DNA of 32,125 nucleotides, from the NCBI GenBank assembly GCA_020726425.1, contig DYSA01000004.1:1-32125 (forward strand), in the 5' to 3' direction. The stretch comes from Fibrobacter succinogenes. GTDB lineage: Bacteria; Fibrobacterota; Chitinivibrionia; Chitinivibrionales; Chitinivibrionaceae. The notes beneath the pieces are model-generated. The model searched no databases. It was not told the DNA's origin and worked only from the letters and a program-made list of their open reading frames with translations. Below, piece by piece: positions 8,107-16,144 of this stretch; position 1 is the stretch's first letter; every line of letters starts with the position of its first letter. Made by a program: the position numbers and the translations under genes.

Positions 8107-11100
8107 AGACTGACTTTTGCAATCGAACAACTTCATCGTGACTCGTTTGAAGCTTTCTCCCAAGCACTTGTAAAAACGTATTAGCTAGTTCTGGAATCTG
8201 CGACACCATTTTTCGAAGATAACTTCTGCTCAGAACATACACTCTACAACGACTTGTAGCAATCACTGTTGCAGAACGAATATCTTGATTAAAAAGCCCC
8301 ACTTCACCATACGCTTCGCCAGAAACAAGCTCTCCAAATTTTACCGGAAAACTCCCATTCCCAACGACGAGATCGGCTGTTCCTTCTTTAAGTAAATAGA
8401 GATGGTTAGCACGATCTCCTTCACGAGAAATAAGTGCACCATCCTCATAAATTACTTCCTGAATACCTTCGGCTAAACTCATCAATCGCACAGCGCTTAC
8501 AGAAGCAAATAGTTCATTTCGTTTTAAAAACAAAACTCGATTTAACACTTTTATTGCTTCATTACTTTTCACACTATCAACTCCATCTGAATTCATTGCT
8601 ACCAATGAAAGTGTTTGAATAATCTCATTTTTAGAAGTACTTAGTTCGTTCAAAAGAGATTCGATGTTGAACAGATCTCGATCAGATTGTTGTAACTGCA
8701 AGTACAACCACAATGAACTACTGACAACAAGCGTGTTGGATGATTCAAAAATACGTTTTGGCAAAACGAAATTCCTAAGTCTCGTGGCAGTCATTTCTGC
8801 ATAAACAGAAATATCGAACGACTCTAAGATCGGTATCGTTAAATCTTTCAGAAGAGAATCAGCCGAGGTCTCCAACAACTCAATAAGCGCAACTCGCTCT
8901 TCAGGCTCTTCGACACGCAAATCGCGTCGACCTTCCGCAATAAAACCGGTTTCGTCAAGTATTGCAAGAGAATCAATCGCACATTCGGCGGCAAAAAGCA
9001 TCTGATCTTTCAAGGCTATATCAACAAGTTTAAAACTCTCATCTTCTCGATACTGAGCAGGAATTTGATGTAAAGCAGCGGCTATTTCATACACATCAAT
9101 AAGTTTAGATTCAGCATATAATTTTACACCATCCAGTTTGGAAAGTACTTTCAAATTGTGGTTCGTTTGAACGCTACCTAGTGCTCTTATGAGCAAATTT
9201 GTTTTTTCTAGTGGTAATTGACAACAATTGAGCATTGCGTCGACAGCAACTACTGCTTTCTCTGCAGATCTATGAATTTCGCGAAATAACAGTTCAAAAT
9301 TGCGCTCATGATCGGATGCAAGTATTCCTGACAACAACTCGAACTTCGACTTTTCACTTCCAACTTCAAATATATGACGGATTACTATTTTTGAGACATC
9401 TGAACTGATTTGCGATAATGATTGAATGGATCTCGATTCCCATTCTTCAAGTTGTAAAACAGTTAAACCAAGTACTGCAAGTTCTATACTACAATTCTGA
9501 TCACTTTTATAGAGTGAATCTAAAAACGATCGTAGATGTGGAAGATCACTCGATTTTTCATTACTACATAAATACATTCCCGAATACACGCGATCTTCTG
9601 GTTCTCCCACCCAAAAATATCGAGTTAAATGGGTGCGGAATTCAGATAAATATGTCTTGTTTAGAATGAGTGATAACACAGCTCTATGCCATACTTTGGG
9701 ATCTTCGTGCTCCACAAGAAAATAGAGCAGAAAAATATTATTCTTAATTTCCCCGGCATAACGTGCAGCTTCACGAATAAGAAGAATATCATTACTTTCC
9801 ATCACTAAACGATTTAAAGCGCCTTTGCTCTCATTTCTATCCATTTTCACCAAAAATTTTATTGCAGCTCTTTTCATATCTTGTGAACTGAACTCAGCAA
9901 ATTGATGTATTAAATCGATACATTCAGATTCTATGTTTGAGCCAATATTCATCACCAATGAATCAATTCCATCACCATTTTGATTTTGCGGTCTCACAAG
10001 ACTTTTCATGTATGCATGTTTAATCTTCAATGCTTCAATAAATAGCAAAAGTGAAGTTACACAAATAACCGATACCAGAACGACACTATGCTTATTAATT
10101 ATAAAAATAAGAATCGAAGCAGAAATGATCGCTAACGGCTTAACCACACCTTCAATGACCGTTTTAGCTCGACCACGCTTCTCTTTTTCCACAGCAGCAA
10201 AAAACATTTGATAAATCGGGGAAAAAAAGTTTTCAAATGCGAGATACCTAAATAGCTGCCATAACAATAAGATTGAAAATGTTAGTCTATTCAGACCCCA
10301 AAAATGTATCGTGGTGAGATACAAAATTGATCCTAAAAAAAGAGTCATAGGGAGATATGAAAAAATCCGAGTAAATCCCCGTAACGCAATCAAATCAGGA
10401 GTAACATAGCGCAATAAACCAATTGTAATAAGACTGTGAAAAACATAGAAACCGTACTGAAACTGCGATAACTTTCCAGCACCGGAAAATGTTGAATTAC
10501 ACTGTTGCCAGAAATGGTAGTCCACGAGAAATATGGATACAAAAATTCCAAAGTGAAGAACTGCAATATTCCTAACGAGTGAATTCTTAAAAACCTCCTG
10601 CGCATCGGAGAACAGCGTTCTAAAATGATTCGAACTTGAACTAGGAAGTGCTTCTTTAGGTATAAGTTTGTCATTGTATGAAGTAACAACTCGATTTACC
10701 GAAAAGTATGAAACAAGATAGAGTATCGACCAAAACAGAAGCATCAATTCAGCTTGGATAAAATTCAAAACAATCCACGACAGGATCGCGCCTGATAAAC
10801 CACCGATAAAACCCGATGAAGCGATGCGAGGAAAAATTGTTTTCGTTTCTGCCGGTTCACTGATATCTGTAGCCATAATCCAAAAGGTTAAGAAGAGAAT
10901 CGTTTTCAACAGATACGAAACTGGATAGAACAGTATCAGTACAAATCGTGAGGAATTAGGATATACAGAATCAGTTATCTCATAAATGACAAAGAGAAAT
11001 GCGATTAGAACTGTTGCAATTTTGAGTACATTTTTTAATAGATCACCGCGATTTATGTGATCAATTTTCTTAAAGAAAAGAAGTGGCAAGAGTAATAAGA

Positions 11101-11248
11101 TAGCACCATTCAACAAATACAATTTGCCGAGGATTTCACTGCCAAATGAAGAAACGATCAAAGAAGTGACCGCGGTTTCACCAACAATAGTAGCTCCAAA
11201 AATAAAAAAGTGCAACCGTGACAGAAGCTGCTCTTTGCGCAATAGCAT
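8087..11248 (-). CDS. ATP/ADP translocase-like (MFS) + HEAT-like + cyclic-nucleotide-binding fusion protein
   Basis: 1053 residues in three parts. Residues 1 to about 410 are membrane-embedded with around ten to twelve hydrophobic segments, resembling the NTT/AAA nucleotide translocase branch of the MFS fold (PRIASSGFIGGLSGAILSW around 140-158 and the FSPIYQMFFAAVEKEKRGRAKTVIEG loop before the last helices). About 430-900 is a helical solenoid of HEAT-like repeats (for example SSQDMKRAAIKFLVKM and EAARYAGEI). About 922-1040 is a cNMP-binding domain, with the phosphate-binding cassette reading GEAYGEVGLFNQDIRSATVIA-like and its Arg present. NTT proteins fused to HEAT and cNMP domains are known in free-living bacteria, so the architecture is rare rather than new. 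The substrate is unknown; nucleotide exchange is not proven. GGGGGA precedes the ATG. Confidence 0.8.
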   Translation of the reverse strand: MLLRKEQLLSRLHFFIFGATIVGETAVTSLIVSSFGSEILGKLYLLNGAILLLLPLLFFKKIDHINRGDLLKNVLKIATVLIAFLFVIYEITDSVYPNSSRFVLILFYPVSYLLKTILFLTFWIMATDISEPAETKTIFPRIASSGFIGGLSGAILSWIVLNFIQAELMLLFWSILYLVSYFSVNRVVTSYNDKLIPKEALPSSSSNHFRTLFSDAQEVFKNSLVRNIAVLHFGIFVSIFLVDYHFWQQCNSTFSGAGKLSQFQYGFYVFHSLITIGLLRYVTPDLIALRGFTRIFSYLPMTLFLGSILYLTTIHFWGLNRLTFSILLLWQLFRYLAFENFFSPIYQMFFAAVEKEKRGRAKTVIEGVVKPLAIISASILIFIINKHSVVLVSVICVTSLLLFIEALKIKHAYMKSLVRPQNQNGDGIDSLVMNIGSNIESECIDLIHQFAEFSSQDMKRAAIKFLVKMDRNESKGALNRLVMESNDILLIREAARYAGEIKNNIFLLYFLVEHEDPKVWHRAVLSLILNKTYLSEFRTHLTRYFWVGEPEDRVYSGMYLCSNEKSSDLPHLRSFLDSLYKSDQNCSIELAVLGLTVLQLEEWESRSIQSLSQISSDVSKIVIRHIFEVGSEKSKFELLSGILASDHERNFELLFREIHRSAEKAVVAVDAMLNCCQLPLEKTNLLIRALGSVQTNHNLKVLSKLDGVKLYAESKLIDVYEIAAALHQIPAQYREDESFKLVDIALKDQMLFAAECAIDSLAILDETGFIAEGRRDLRVEEPEERVALIELLETSADSLLKDLTIPILESFDISVYAEMTATRLRNFVLPKRIFESSNTLVVSSSLWLYLQLQQSDRDLFNIESLLNELSTSKNEIIQTLSLVAMNSDGVDSVKSNEAIKVLNRVLFLKRNELFASVSAVRLMSLAEGIQEVIYEDGALISREGDRANHLYLLKEGTADLVVGNGSFPVKFGELVSGEAYGEVGLFNQDIRSATVIATSRCRVYVLSRSYLRKMVSQIPELANTFLQVLGRKLQTSHDEVVRLQKSVSDSNCQ

Positions 11249-11262
11249 TACGTAAATCCCCC

Positions 11263-11299
11263 AAAAAATCTAAAGGATTGATACACCGTATCAATCCTT
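11263..11299 (-). terminator. Strong terminator between the barrel gene and the translocase fusion
   Basis: A perfect 12-bp stem (AAGGATTGATAC with GTATCAATCCTT, 3-base loop) is followed on the minus strand by TAGATTTTTTGG. It ends the outer-membrane protein gene. Only about 14 bases separate the T-tract from the ATG of the next gene, and the purine run used as its ribosome-binding site sits right after the T-tract, so there is no room for a separate promoter in between. Confidence 0.85.
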
Positions 11300-11322
11300 C
11301 AAAATAGTTTTAGCTCAACACA

Positions 11323-12579
11323 TTAAAAAGAAAAGGTTGCACTAATCTTCGAACTGAAATGATGGCTGTTTCCACTGAAAAGATTGCTGAATGTGTAGAG
11401 CATATTTTCAGCGACTACTGCATCAACTTTAAAACGATCTTCAATATTTACACCCATACCAAATGAAACATGATCATCTTCGCTATTTTCTACCCAATAG
11501 CTGGTAGCATCACCTTCATTAAGTTTTTCATAAGCGAGAAGTTTAGCACCACCTACACGCCAAACAAGCCAGTCAGTCAGGATATTGCGTTCAATACCAA
11601 AAGATACTTTACCACCAATGCGGCTTCTAGTGCCTATTGAATCGGCAAATAATCCTAAAGATGAACTATCTCTGAAATTTTTCAGAATTGAATATGAGTC
11701 ATTCTGATAAATTCCTTCGATACCACCCCAAAGGAATCCACGGTCGATATTTGAATTGAGACCAACTCCACCGTTGAAATCCAAAATTGATTCATCGACA
11801 TGGTGTTTAATAATATTTGCCTGAATATGTGGAACAAATTTACCATTAATTGCGGGCATATCAGCAAATGCACGGACATCGGCAGTAATCACCATATCTT
11901 TATCAGCAGAAGAAACAGTTTCAATGCCTATTGCCTGAGGTCCTTTTAAGGTAATTGATCCAACTGAAAGACCTGCTTCAAAATCAAGGTTATCAGAAAC
12001 TGACCCTGCAACACCAAGATTTACTTTATTAAAACTGGTCTTTGCCTTATCTACGCCTTTTTCTTTTTCAGTCTGGAAAGCCATATAAGTTCCGACACCG
12101 ATCGTAAGACCATTTTTAAGTGTCACACCAGCAAGAACATCAGTTTTTCCAACCATTTCTTCAACAGGAATAAACTTTGCACCTGATTCTTTAGGTGCAC
12201 CAATGTAGTACTGGCTACCAGCATCAAGATATTTAAGCATTGGATCATAACGATTGAACATCGCTCCAATGGTAAATTTTGATTTTGACTCTTCACTTTC
12301 ACCAAATGATACAGTAGCACCAAAATTGGGTTTCATCGCATCGCGATTATACTGCTGAGAATACGCATCGGCAGCCGAATCTTCACCGATTTTTGTGTAA
12401 GCGCCGAAGGATCCCATGAGAAGTCGGCCATAACCACCAACTGTCGCTGGATTGACAAAAATTGACTGGTCATCTTTCATGAAACTGTGAGTTCCACCCA
12501 TAGTTTCAACTCGTGCATCGGTAGCGAATACTGAAGCGGCACATACAGAAACCGCAATAAGAGATAAATAACTGCGCAT
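11323..12579 (-). CDS. Predicted outer-membrane beta-barrel protein of the motor cluster
   Basis: 418 residues from the ATG at 12579. This start is chosen because GGAG lies 6 bases upstream; an earlier in-frame ATG at 12591 overlaps that ribosome-binding site. Residues 1-19 form a clean signal peptide ending SVFA. The mature N-terminus (ARVETMGGTHSFMKDDQSIFVNPA) has the look of PorV/FadL-like barrels that begin with an Asn-Pro-Ala segment. The rest alternates short amphipathic strands and Gly/Asp/Asn turns. The chain ends KISATFSF, and a terminal Phe is the usual signal for barrel insertion by BamA. It follows the AgmX-like gene after a terminator, so it may also have its own promoter. A partner role for the motor is inferred from position only. 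Confidence 0.75.
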   Translation of the reverse strand: MRSYLSLIAVSVCAASVFATDARVETMGGTHSFMKDDQSIFVNPATVGGYGRLLMGSFGAYTKIGEDSAADAYSQQYNRDAMKPNFGATVSFGESEESKSKFTIGAMFNRYDPMLKYLDAGSQYYIGAPKESGAKFIPVEEMVGKTDVLAGVTLKNGLTIGVGTYMAFQTEKEKGVDKAKTSFNKVNLGVAGSVSDNLDFEAGLSVGSITLKGPQAIGIETVSSADKDMVITADVRAFADMPAINGKFVPHIQANIIKHHVDESILDFNGGVGLNSNIDRGFLWGGIEGIYQNDSYSILKNFRDSSSLGLFADSIGTRSRIGGKVSFGIERNILTDWLVWRVGGAKLLAYEKLNEGDATSYWVENSEDDHVSFGMGVNIEDRFKVDAVVAENMLYTFSNLFSGNSHHFSSKISATFSF

Positions 12580-12619
12580 ACATTTCTCCATTTTACACTA
12601 TGATATGTTTTATTCTGAT

Positions 12620-12649
12620 AAAAAAGGCAGGATCGATTTGACCCTGCCT
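12620..12649 (-). terminator. Terminator after the AgmX-like gene
   Basis: On the minus strand AGGCAGG, an 11-base loop and CCTGCCT are followed by TTTTTATC. It begins 12 bases after the stop codon of the AgmX-like gene, closing the motor operon proper and separating it from the barrel gene. Confidence 0.8.
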
Positions 12650-12660
12650 CAACGTTAGAA

Positions 12661-14004
12661 TCACTGAGTAAATACAAAAGGATAAACAACTTCCGTCACA
12701 TCACCCGGTTTGTCAATTTGACCGAACGCCCAAAGACTAATTTTTTGAACGATAATTGCTTCTAAATCGGGGTCATTAATAGTTGAACTAATAACCTTAC
12801 AGAAAAGAACTTTACCAAATTCATCAATTGCCCATTTAACGGTAATTTTACCTTTTAAATCGGGATTATCAGCAAGTCGACGGTTGTAAGCGTACTTAAG
12901 AGATGCCATATTCTGTTGAACGACACGCATAATATTTGCACGACTACGTCCTCCAGTAAGACCAGCTCCATCTGCACCAGAAGGATCTTTCATTTTCAGC
13001 TCACCGCGTTTTTTCATCTCAACTTTGCTTCCGCCACCTCCGCCCATAAGGCTTCCGAGAAGGTCGTCAACACCACCTGAGCTTCCGCCGAATCCTGAAC
13101 CGTAGCCAGATCCGAATCCAATACCAGCTTCACCTTTACGTCCAGTTCCGCCACCGCCACCTTTTTGAAGACCTCCGACTCCGGAGAGAACAGCATCAAT
13201 ACCAGACGCATATCCACCTTTACCGAAAATATCAGAATTGGCAGCTGATTGACCAGTTACAGCACCGGAAATAATCCCGAGAACGCCTTTTTTGGTAACC
13301 ATCGCTTTTGGATCACCACCACCACCGGTTTTACCACCAGATCCAACAGGAGTTTCTTTGAGCTTTTTCTTCTCTTCTTTAAACTCCTCTTTTTTCTCTT
13401 CTTTTTTCTCCTCAAGATTTTTAGTAAGGTCGATCTCTTCTGAAAGAGAAACCGTTTTTTCCTGAAGTTTATTGTAGAAGTCTGGTGCAATAGTCATAAG
13501 ACTTACTTTGGTAAGAAATATCCCTACAGCAAGCCCGGCAACTGTTACAATCGGCATAATAAATCTGAGACGACGGTCTTTTTCAGCGACGAAAATGTCC
13601 ATACGCTGATTAAGCGCTTTTACATATTCTGCCTCAGTAAGCAATCTTCCATCATCTTCGTCTTCATCATCATCTTCATCATTTTTAGGTTTCGATGCTG
13701 CTGGTGACGCTTTCTTTTTATCAGTTACTGCGGCAGAAGCTCCAGCAACTTTTGAAGTGACAGGTTCACTAGTAGCAACAACCGAAAGATCTTTTATAGA
13801 AACCTCTGCACCGAGAGATTCAAATCGCGCTTTGAGTTCAAGTGCTTTCTCCTCTGAGAAATCTTTCCCGATAGAAATAGATTTCGAGGTAACAGCACTC
13901 ATAATCTGTTCAGGAGCAGCACCAGACATAGATGCGACTTCCTGAGTCACGTTTGCAGCGATTTGTTCGTTTGCACAGCGTTTCAAAATTACTTGATAAC
14001 TCAT
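12661..14004 (-). CDS. AgmX/PglI-type TonB-like protein with an L7/L12-like N-terminal domain
   Basis: 447 residues. Residues 3-71 resemble the C-terminal domain of ribosomal protein L7/L12 (VILKRC...IMSAVTSKSISIG...EEKALELKARFESLGAEVSI): the same strand-helix-helix-strand-helix-strand layout and the closing GAEV-strand. An acidic low-complexity linker follows (108-118). One membrane helix lies at about 148-166, then a Lys/Glu coiled coil (198-217), a Gly-rich arm (222-326), and from about 352 to 447 an AgmX/PglI C-terminal, TonB-like domain (NMASLKYAYNRRLADNPDLKGKITVKW, WAFGQI). The topology gives the first domain to the cytoplasm and the TonB-like end to the periplasm. It lies 2 bases after ExbD-2. 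It would carry the motor's motion to the outer membrane; this is an inference from Myxococcus relatives. Confidence 0.8.
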   Translation of the reverse strand: MSYQVILKRCANEQIAANVTQEVASMSGAAPEQIMSAVTSKSISIGKDFSEEKALELKARFESLGAEVSIKDLSVVATSEPVTSKVAGASAAVTDKKKASPAASKPKNDEDDDEDEDDGRLLTEAEYVKALNQRMDIFVAEKDRRLRFIMPIVTVAGLAVGIFLTKVSLMTIAPDFYNKLQEKTVSLSEEIDLTKNLEEKKEEKKEEFKEEKKKLKETPVGSGGKTGGGGDPKAMVTKKGVLGIISGAVTGQSAANSDIFGKGGYASGIDAVLSGVGGLQKGGGGGTGRKGEAGIGFGSGYGSGFGGSSGGVDDLLGSLMGGGGGSKVEMKKRGELKMKDPSGADGAGLTGGRSRANIMRVVQQNMASLKYAYNRRLADNPDLKGKITVKWAIDEFGKVLFCKVISSTINDPDLEAIIVQKISLWAFGQIDKPGDVTEVVYPFVFTQ

Positions 14005-14006
14005 AA

Positions 14007-14501
14007 TTATTGTTCCCGCATCATCACTGCAAATTTCATGTTGACATATCCGTTACGACCGCAAAGGCGCATGATCTTGTAAAGAATATCAAAATTGATA
14101 TTTTTATCAACCTGCACTACGATCTCTCCTTTTACTTCATTCAAAATCCCCCGTTTTACCATCTCTTCTTCGGCGCGCATATGCTTTTTAAGCTGAGCAT
14201 CCAACAAAGAGAGAGTATCAACGTCGAATTTATCTTGAACAGTCTCTGATAATTTCATTGTCGATTCTACAGTGGCATTATCAATCAGAATCGAATCTGA
14301 AGTTACCGCCAACTGAAGACTAACTTCTTCTGGTCTTTTATTCGAAACAGAATTCGGAAGAGCTAAGTCATCCGCATTCGTAAGCATCGAACCATCTGCA
14401 GAGAAACTCTTAAGAAGGAACAGAAGAATAATCGTGAACATGTCCATCATTGATGTAATATTCAGGGACGTCGAACCTTTAATTTTCTTGATTTTCGCCA
14501 T
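14007..14501 (-). CDS. ExbD/TolR-family protein 2 (with the conserved Asp)
   Basis: 164 residues: a short cytoplasmic N-terminus, one membrane helix from about 21 to 33 and a periplasmic domain. The motif NITSMMDMFTIILLFLL carries the proton-pathway aspartate at residue 20, the position used in ExbD and TolR. The periplasmic part ends with a strand-helix pattern (GEIVVQVDKNINFDILYKIM) typical of the ExbD fold. AGGAGGGG precedes the ATG, and it starts 9 bases after the stop of ExbD-1. It should form the stator with the ExbB homologue and the other ExbD. Confidence 0.9.
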   Translation of the reverse strand: MAKIKKIKGSTSLNITSMMDMFTIILLFLLKSFSADGSMLTNADDLALPNSVSNKRPEEVSLQLAVTSDSILIDNATVESTMKLSETVQDKFDVDTLSLLDAQLKKHMRAEEEMVKRGILNEVKGEIVVQVDKNINFDILYKIMRLCGRNGYVNMKFAVMMREQ

Positions 14502-14510
14502 AATCCCCTC

Positions 14511-15395
14511 CTACATCCGCAGTTTTGCAATTGAAATATTTTTCAAATTGGCAGTTCTGCCGACATCCATAAGCTGAACAATTTTATCGTAAACCATTTG
14601 ATCTTCAGCAGCAATAATCAAGTCATTGCGATCTTCCGCATCGGGATAACGATCGCGAACCTGAACAAGCATACTTTTCATCAAATCGTATGCAGAAAGA
14701 TCACGTTGCTCAAAATCAGCAGGATTTTGAATGGTAATTTTTCTCCGTGTTACGACTTCTTCATCTTCAGTTTTATCAGCATCAGCTTCCGATACCGGGC
14801 TCATACGAGTAGTCAATGCATAAACAACGTCACCAGGTTTAATGGATTTCAAAGGAGCACCGTTCTCATCAGTAAGCAGTTCGCTAAATTGAATCGAATA
14901 ATACCCTTTTTTAACCGCTTTGAAGTCATCTTCCATTGCATACAAGTAGATTTCTTCACGATCCTGAGGCGTAAATGCCTTCCCACTTTTGGGATCAATT
15001 GGAAGCGCTGAATATTTCATCGTTTTAGGATCCAATTTTTCAGGGAAATACTCTTCCATCGGAAGAACAGTTCCCGTTTCTTTGGAAACATACTTGTGAT
15101 ACTCTTTATAGAATATCGACGGTAAGAAATTACTTTTTGCACCGATTGTCATTGCAGAGTCAGACAAGAGAACGGTCAAAACGAGTTTGTTCGGTTCTTC
15201 TTCCGGCTTCTGCGTTTGCGTCGATGTAGTCTGAGATCCACGAGGACCTTGAGGAAGACTAACATCCACAGTAGCAATCTTTGCAAACTCTGCAGAAGCA
15301 AGAAGAACAGGGATCAATACCACCATGAGATTCATGAAACTGGTAAGATCAAGCTCTTTCATTTCAGCTTTGCTACGTCTTATTTTATTTGCCAT
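14511..15395 (-). CDS. ExbD/TolR-family protein 1, long, with Asn for the conserved Asp
   Basis: 294 residues, about twice the normal ExbD length. The N-terminus reads KELDLTSFMNLMVVLIPVLL. Aligned to NITSMMDMF of its neighbour, the proton-carrying Asp is Asn22 here, while the residue before LTS is Asp16 where ExbD usually has Asn. A single membrane helix (about 21-36) is followed by a large periplasmic region: a Thr/Gln/Pro-rich stretch (50-70), an extra domain of about 100 residues containing Asp/Glu/Lys clusters, and a C-terminal ExbD-like end (DRNDLIIAAEDQMVYDKIVQLMD). It probably cannot carry protons by itself and may be structural within a mixed ExbD pair. Confidence 0.85.
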   Translation of the reverse strand: MANKIRRSKAEMKELDLTSFMNLMVVLIPVLLASAEFAKIATVDVSLPQGPRGSQTTSTQTQKPEEEPNKLVLTVLLSDSAMTIGAKSNFLPSIFYKEYHKYVSKETGTVLPMEEYFPEKLDPKTMKYSALPIDPKSGKAFTPQDREEIYLYAMEDDFKAVKKGYYSIQFSELLTDENGAPLKSIKPGDVVYALTTRMSPVSEADADKTEDEEVVTRRKITIQNPADFEQRDLSAYDLMKSMLVQVRDRYPDAEDRNDLIIAAEDQMVYDKIVQLMDVGRTANLKNISIAKLRM

Positions 15396-15428
15396 ACAGG
15401 ATTTCCTTGTATAATGTTACGATTCTGA

Positions 15429-16061
15429 TTACTCTTCGATGAGGTTAATCAGCTTCGCAGACTTTTCATCAAGGTCTTCAAGTACTTTGTCTGATTGTGC
15501 AGCAAGGATACCCTGACATAGAACTCCAGGAATCGCTACCATAAGTCCAAAAAGCGTGGTTGACATCGCAACCGAGATACCTTTTGCAAGTTCAGTTGCA
15601 CGCTGTGCTGCAGGAGCATTTGCCACCGCGTCGAACGCCATCATAAGACCGAAAATTGTACCCATAAGTCCCAACATAGTTGCGATATTCGCCATATTAT
15701 TAACCATTGGAATCATCTTTGTCACTTTGGGAGCTTCAGAAAGGAATACTTCATCAACACGTTTCTGAACTGTTTTTGTAGATTGACCTTTATTTGCAAG
15801 AATTACTACAACTGCTTTAGCAAGAGGCATTTTCTTTTTTGATTCTGCGAATTTAATAGCTTTGTCAAACTGTCCCTGCTTCATGAATTTAGCAATACCA
15901 TCCATAAATTTTGCCGCTCCGCCAGCAGAACCATAGAGATAAATAGCACGTTCTACAACAACCGCGAACAGAGCTATTCCAACAAGAAGAATAAGCCACA
16001 TTGCCCAAGAACCACTTTTGTCCTGGAAACCCACTGCGATGAAATTAAACAAAGTACCCAT
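15429..16061 (-). CDS. MotA/TolQ/ExbB-family proton channel protein
   Basis: 210 residues, the normal length for ExbB/TolQ. The first membrane helix is at about 19-42 (MWLILLVGIALFAVVVERAIYLY). A cytoplasmic loop follows. The family signature is in the second and third helices: NMANIATMLGLMGTIFGLMMAF (about 121-142) and AMSTTLFGLMVAIPGVL (about 164-180), with the threonines that line the proton path in ExbB/TolQ. GAAGGAG lies 7 bases upstream of the ATG. It is the core of the motor and lies between the giant TPR gene and the two ExbD genes. Confidence 0.93.
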   Translation of the reverse strand: MGTLFNFIAVGFQDKSGSWAMWLILLVGIALFAVVVERAIYLYGSAGGAAKFMDGIAKFMKQGQFDKAIKFAESKKKMPLAKAVVVILANKGQSTKTVQKRVDEVFLSEAPKVTKMIPMVNNMANIATMLGLMGTIFGLMMAFDAVANAPAAQRATELAKGISVAMSTTLFGLMVAIPGVLCQGILAAQSDKVLEDLDEKSAKLINLIEE

Positions 16062-16121
16062 TAGAAGCTCCTTCTGTTAATTAAACAGGAAAACAATAAT
16101 ACAGTTAGTTATTCGATACAG

Positions 16122-16139
16122 AGCGGGAATTACCCCGCT
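16122..16139 (-). other. Hairpin between the TPR gene and the ExbB gene
   Basis: AGCGGG, a 6-base loop and CCCGCT form a GC-rich stem 5 bases beyond the TPR gene stop. No T-tract follows on the minus strand, so this is not a standard terminator. It may protect the 3' end of the TPR message after processing, giving different levels of TPR and motor proteins. Confidence 0.5.
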
Positions 16140-16144
16140 TAAAT

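Noticed and set aside
13021-13340. Gly-rich tract as an expanded DNA repeat
   Set aside because: The codons vary and no unit repeats exactly; it is a flexible protein linker.
12661-14004. Classical TonB for iron uptake
   Set aside because: The C-terminal part resembles AgmX/PglI rather than TonB, the N-terminal cytoplasmic domain is foreign to TonB, and there is no TonB-dependent receptor nearby.
14598-15011. A 137-codon open frame antisense to ExbD-1
   Set aside because: It lies wholly inside a recognised gene, has no ribosome-binding site, and its translation shows no family pattern.
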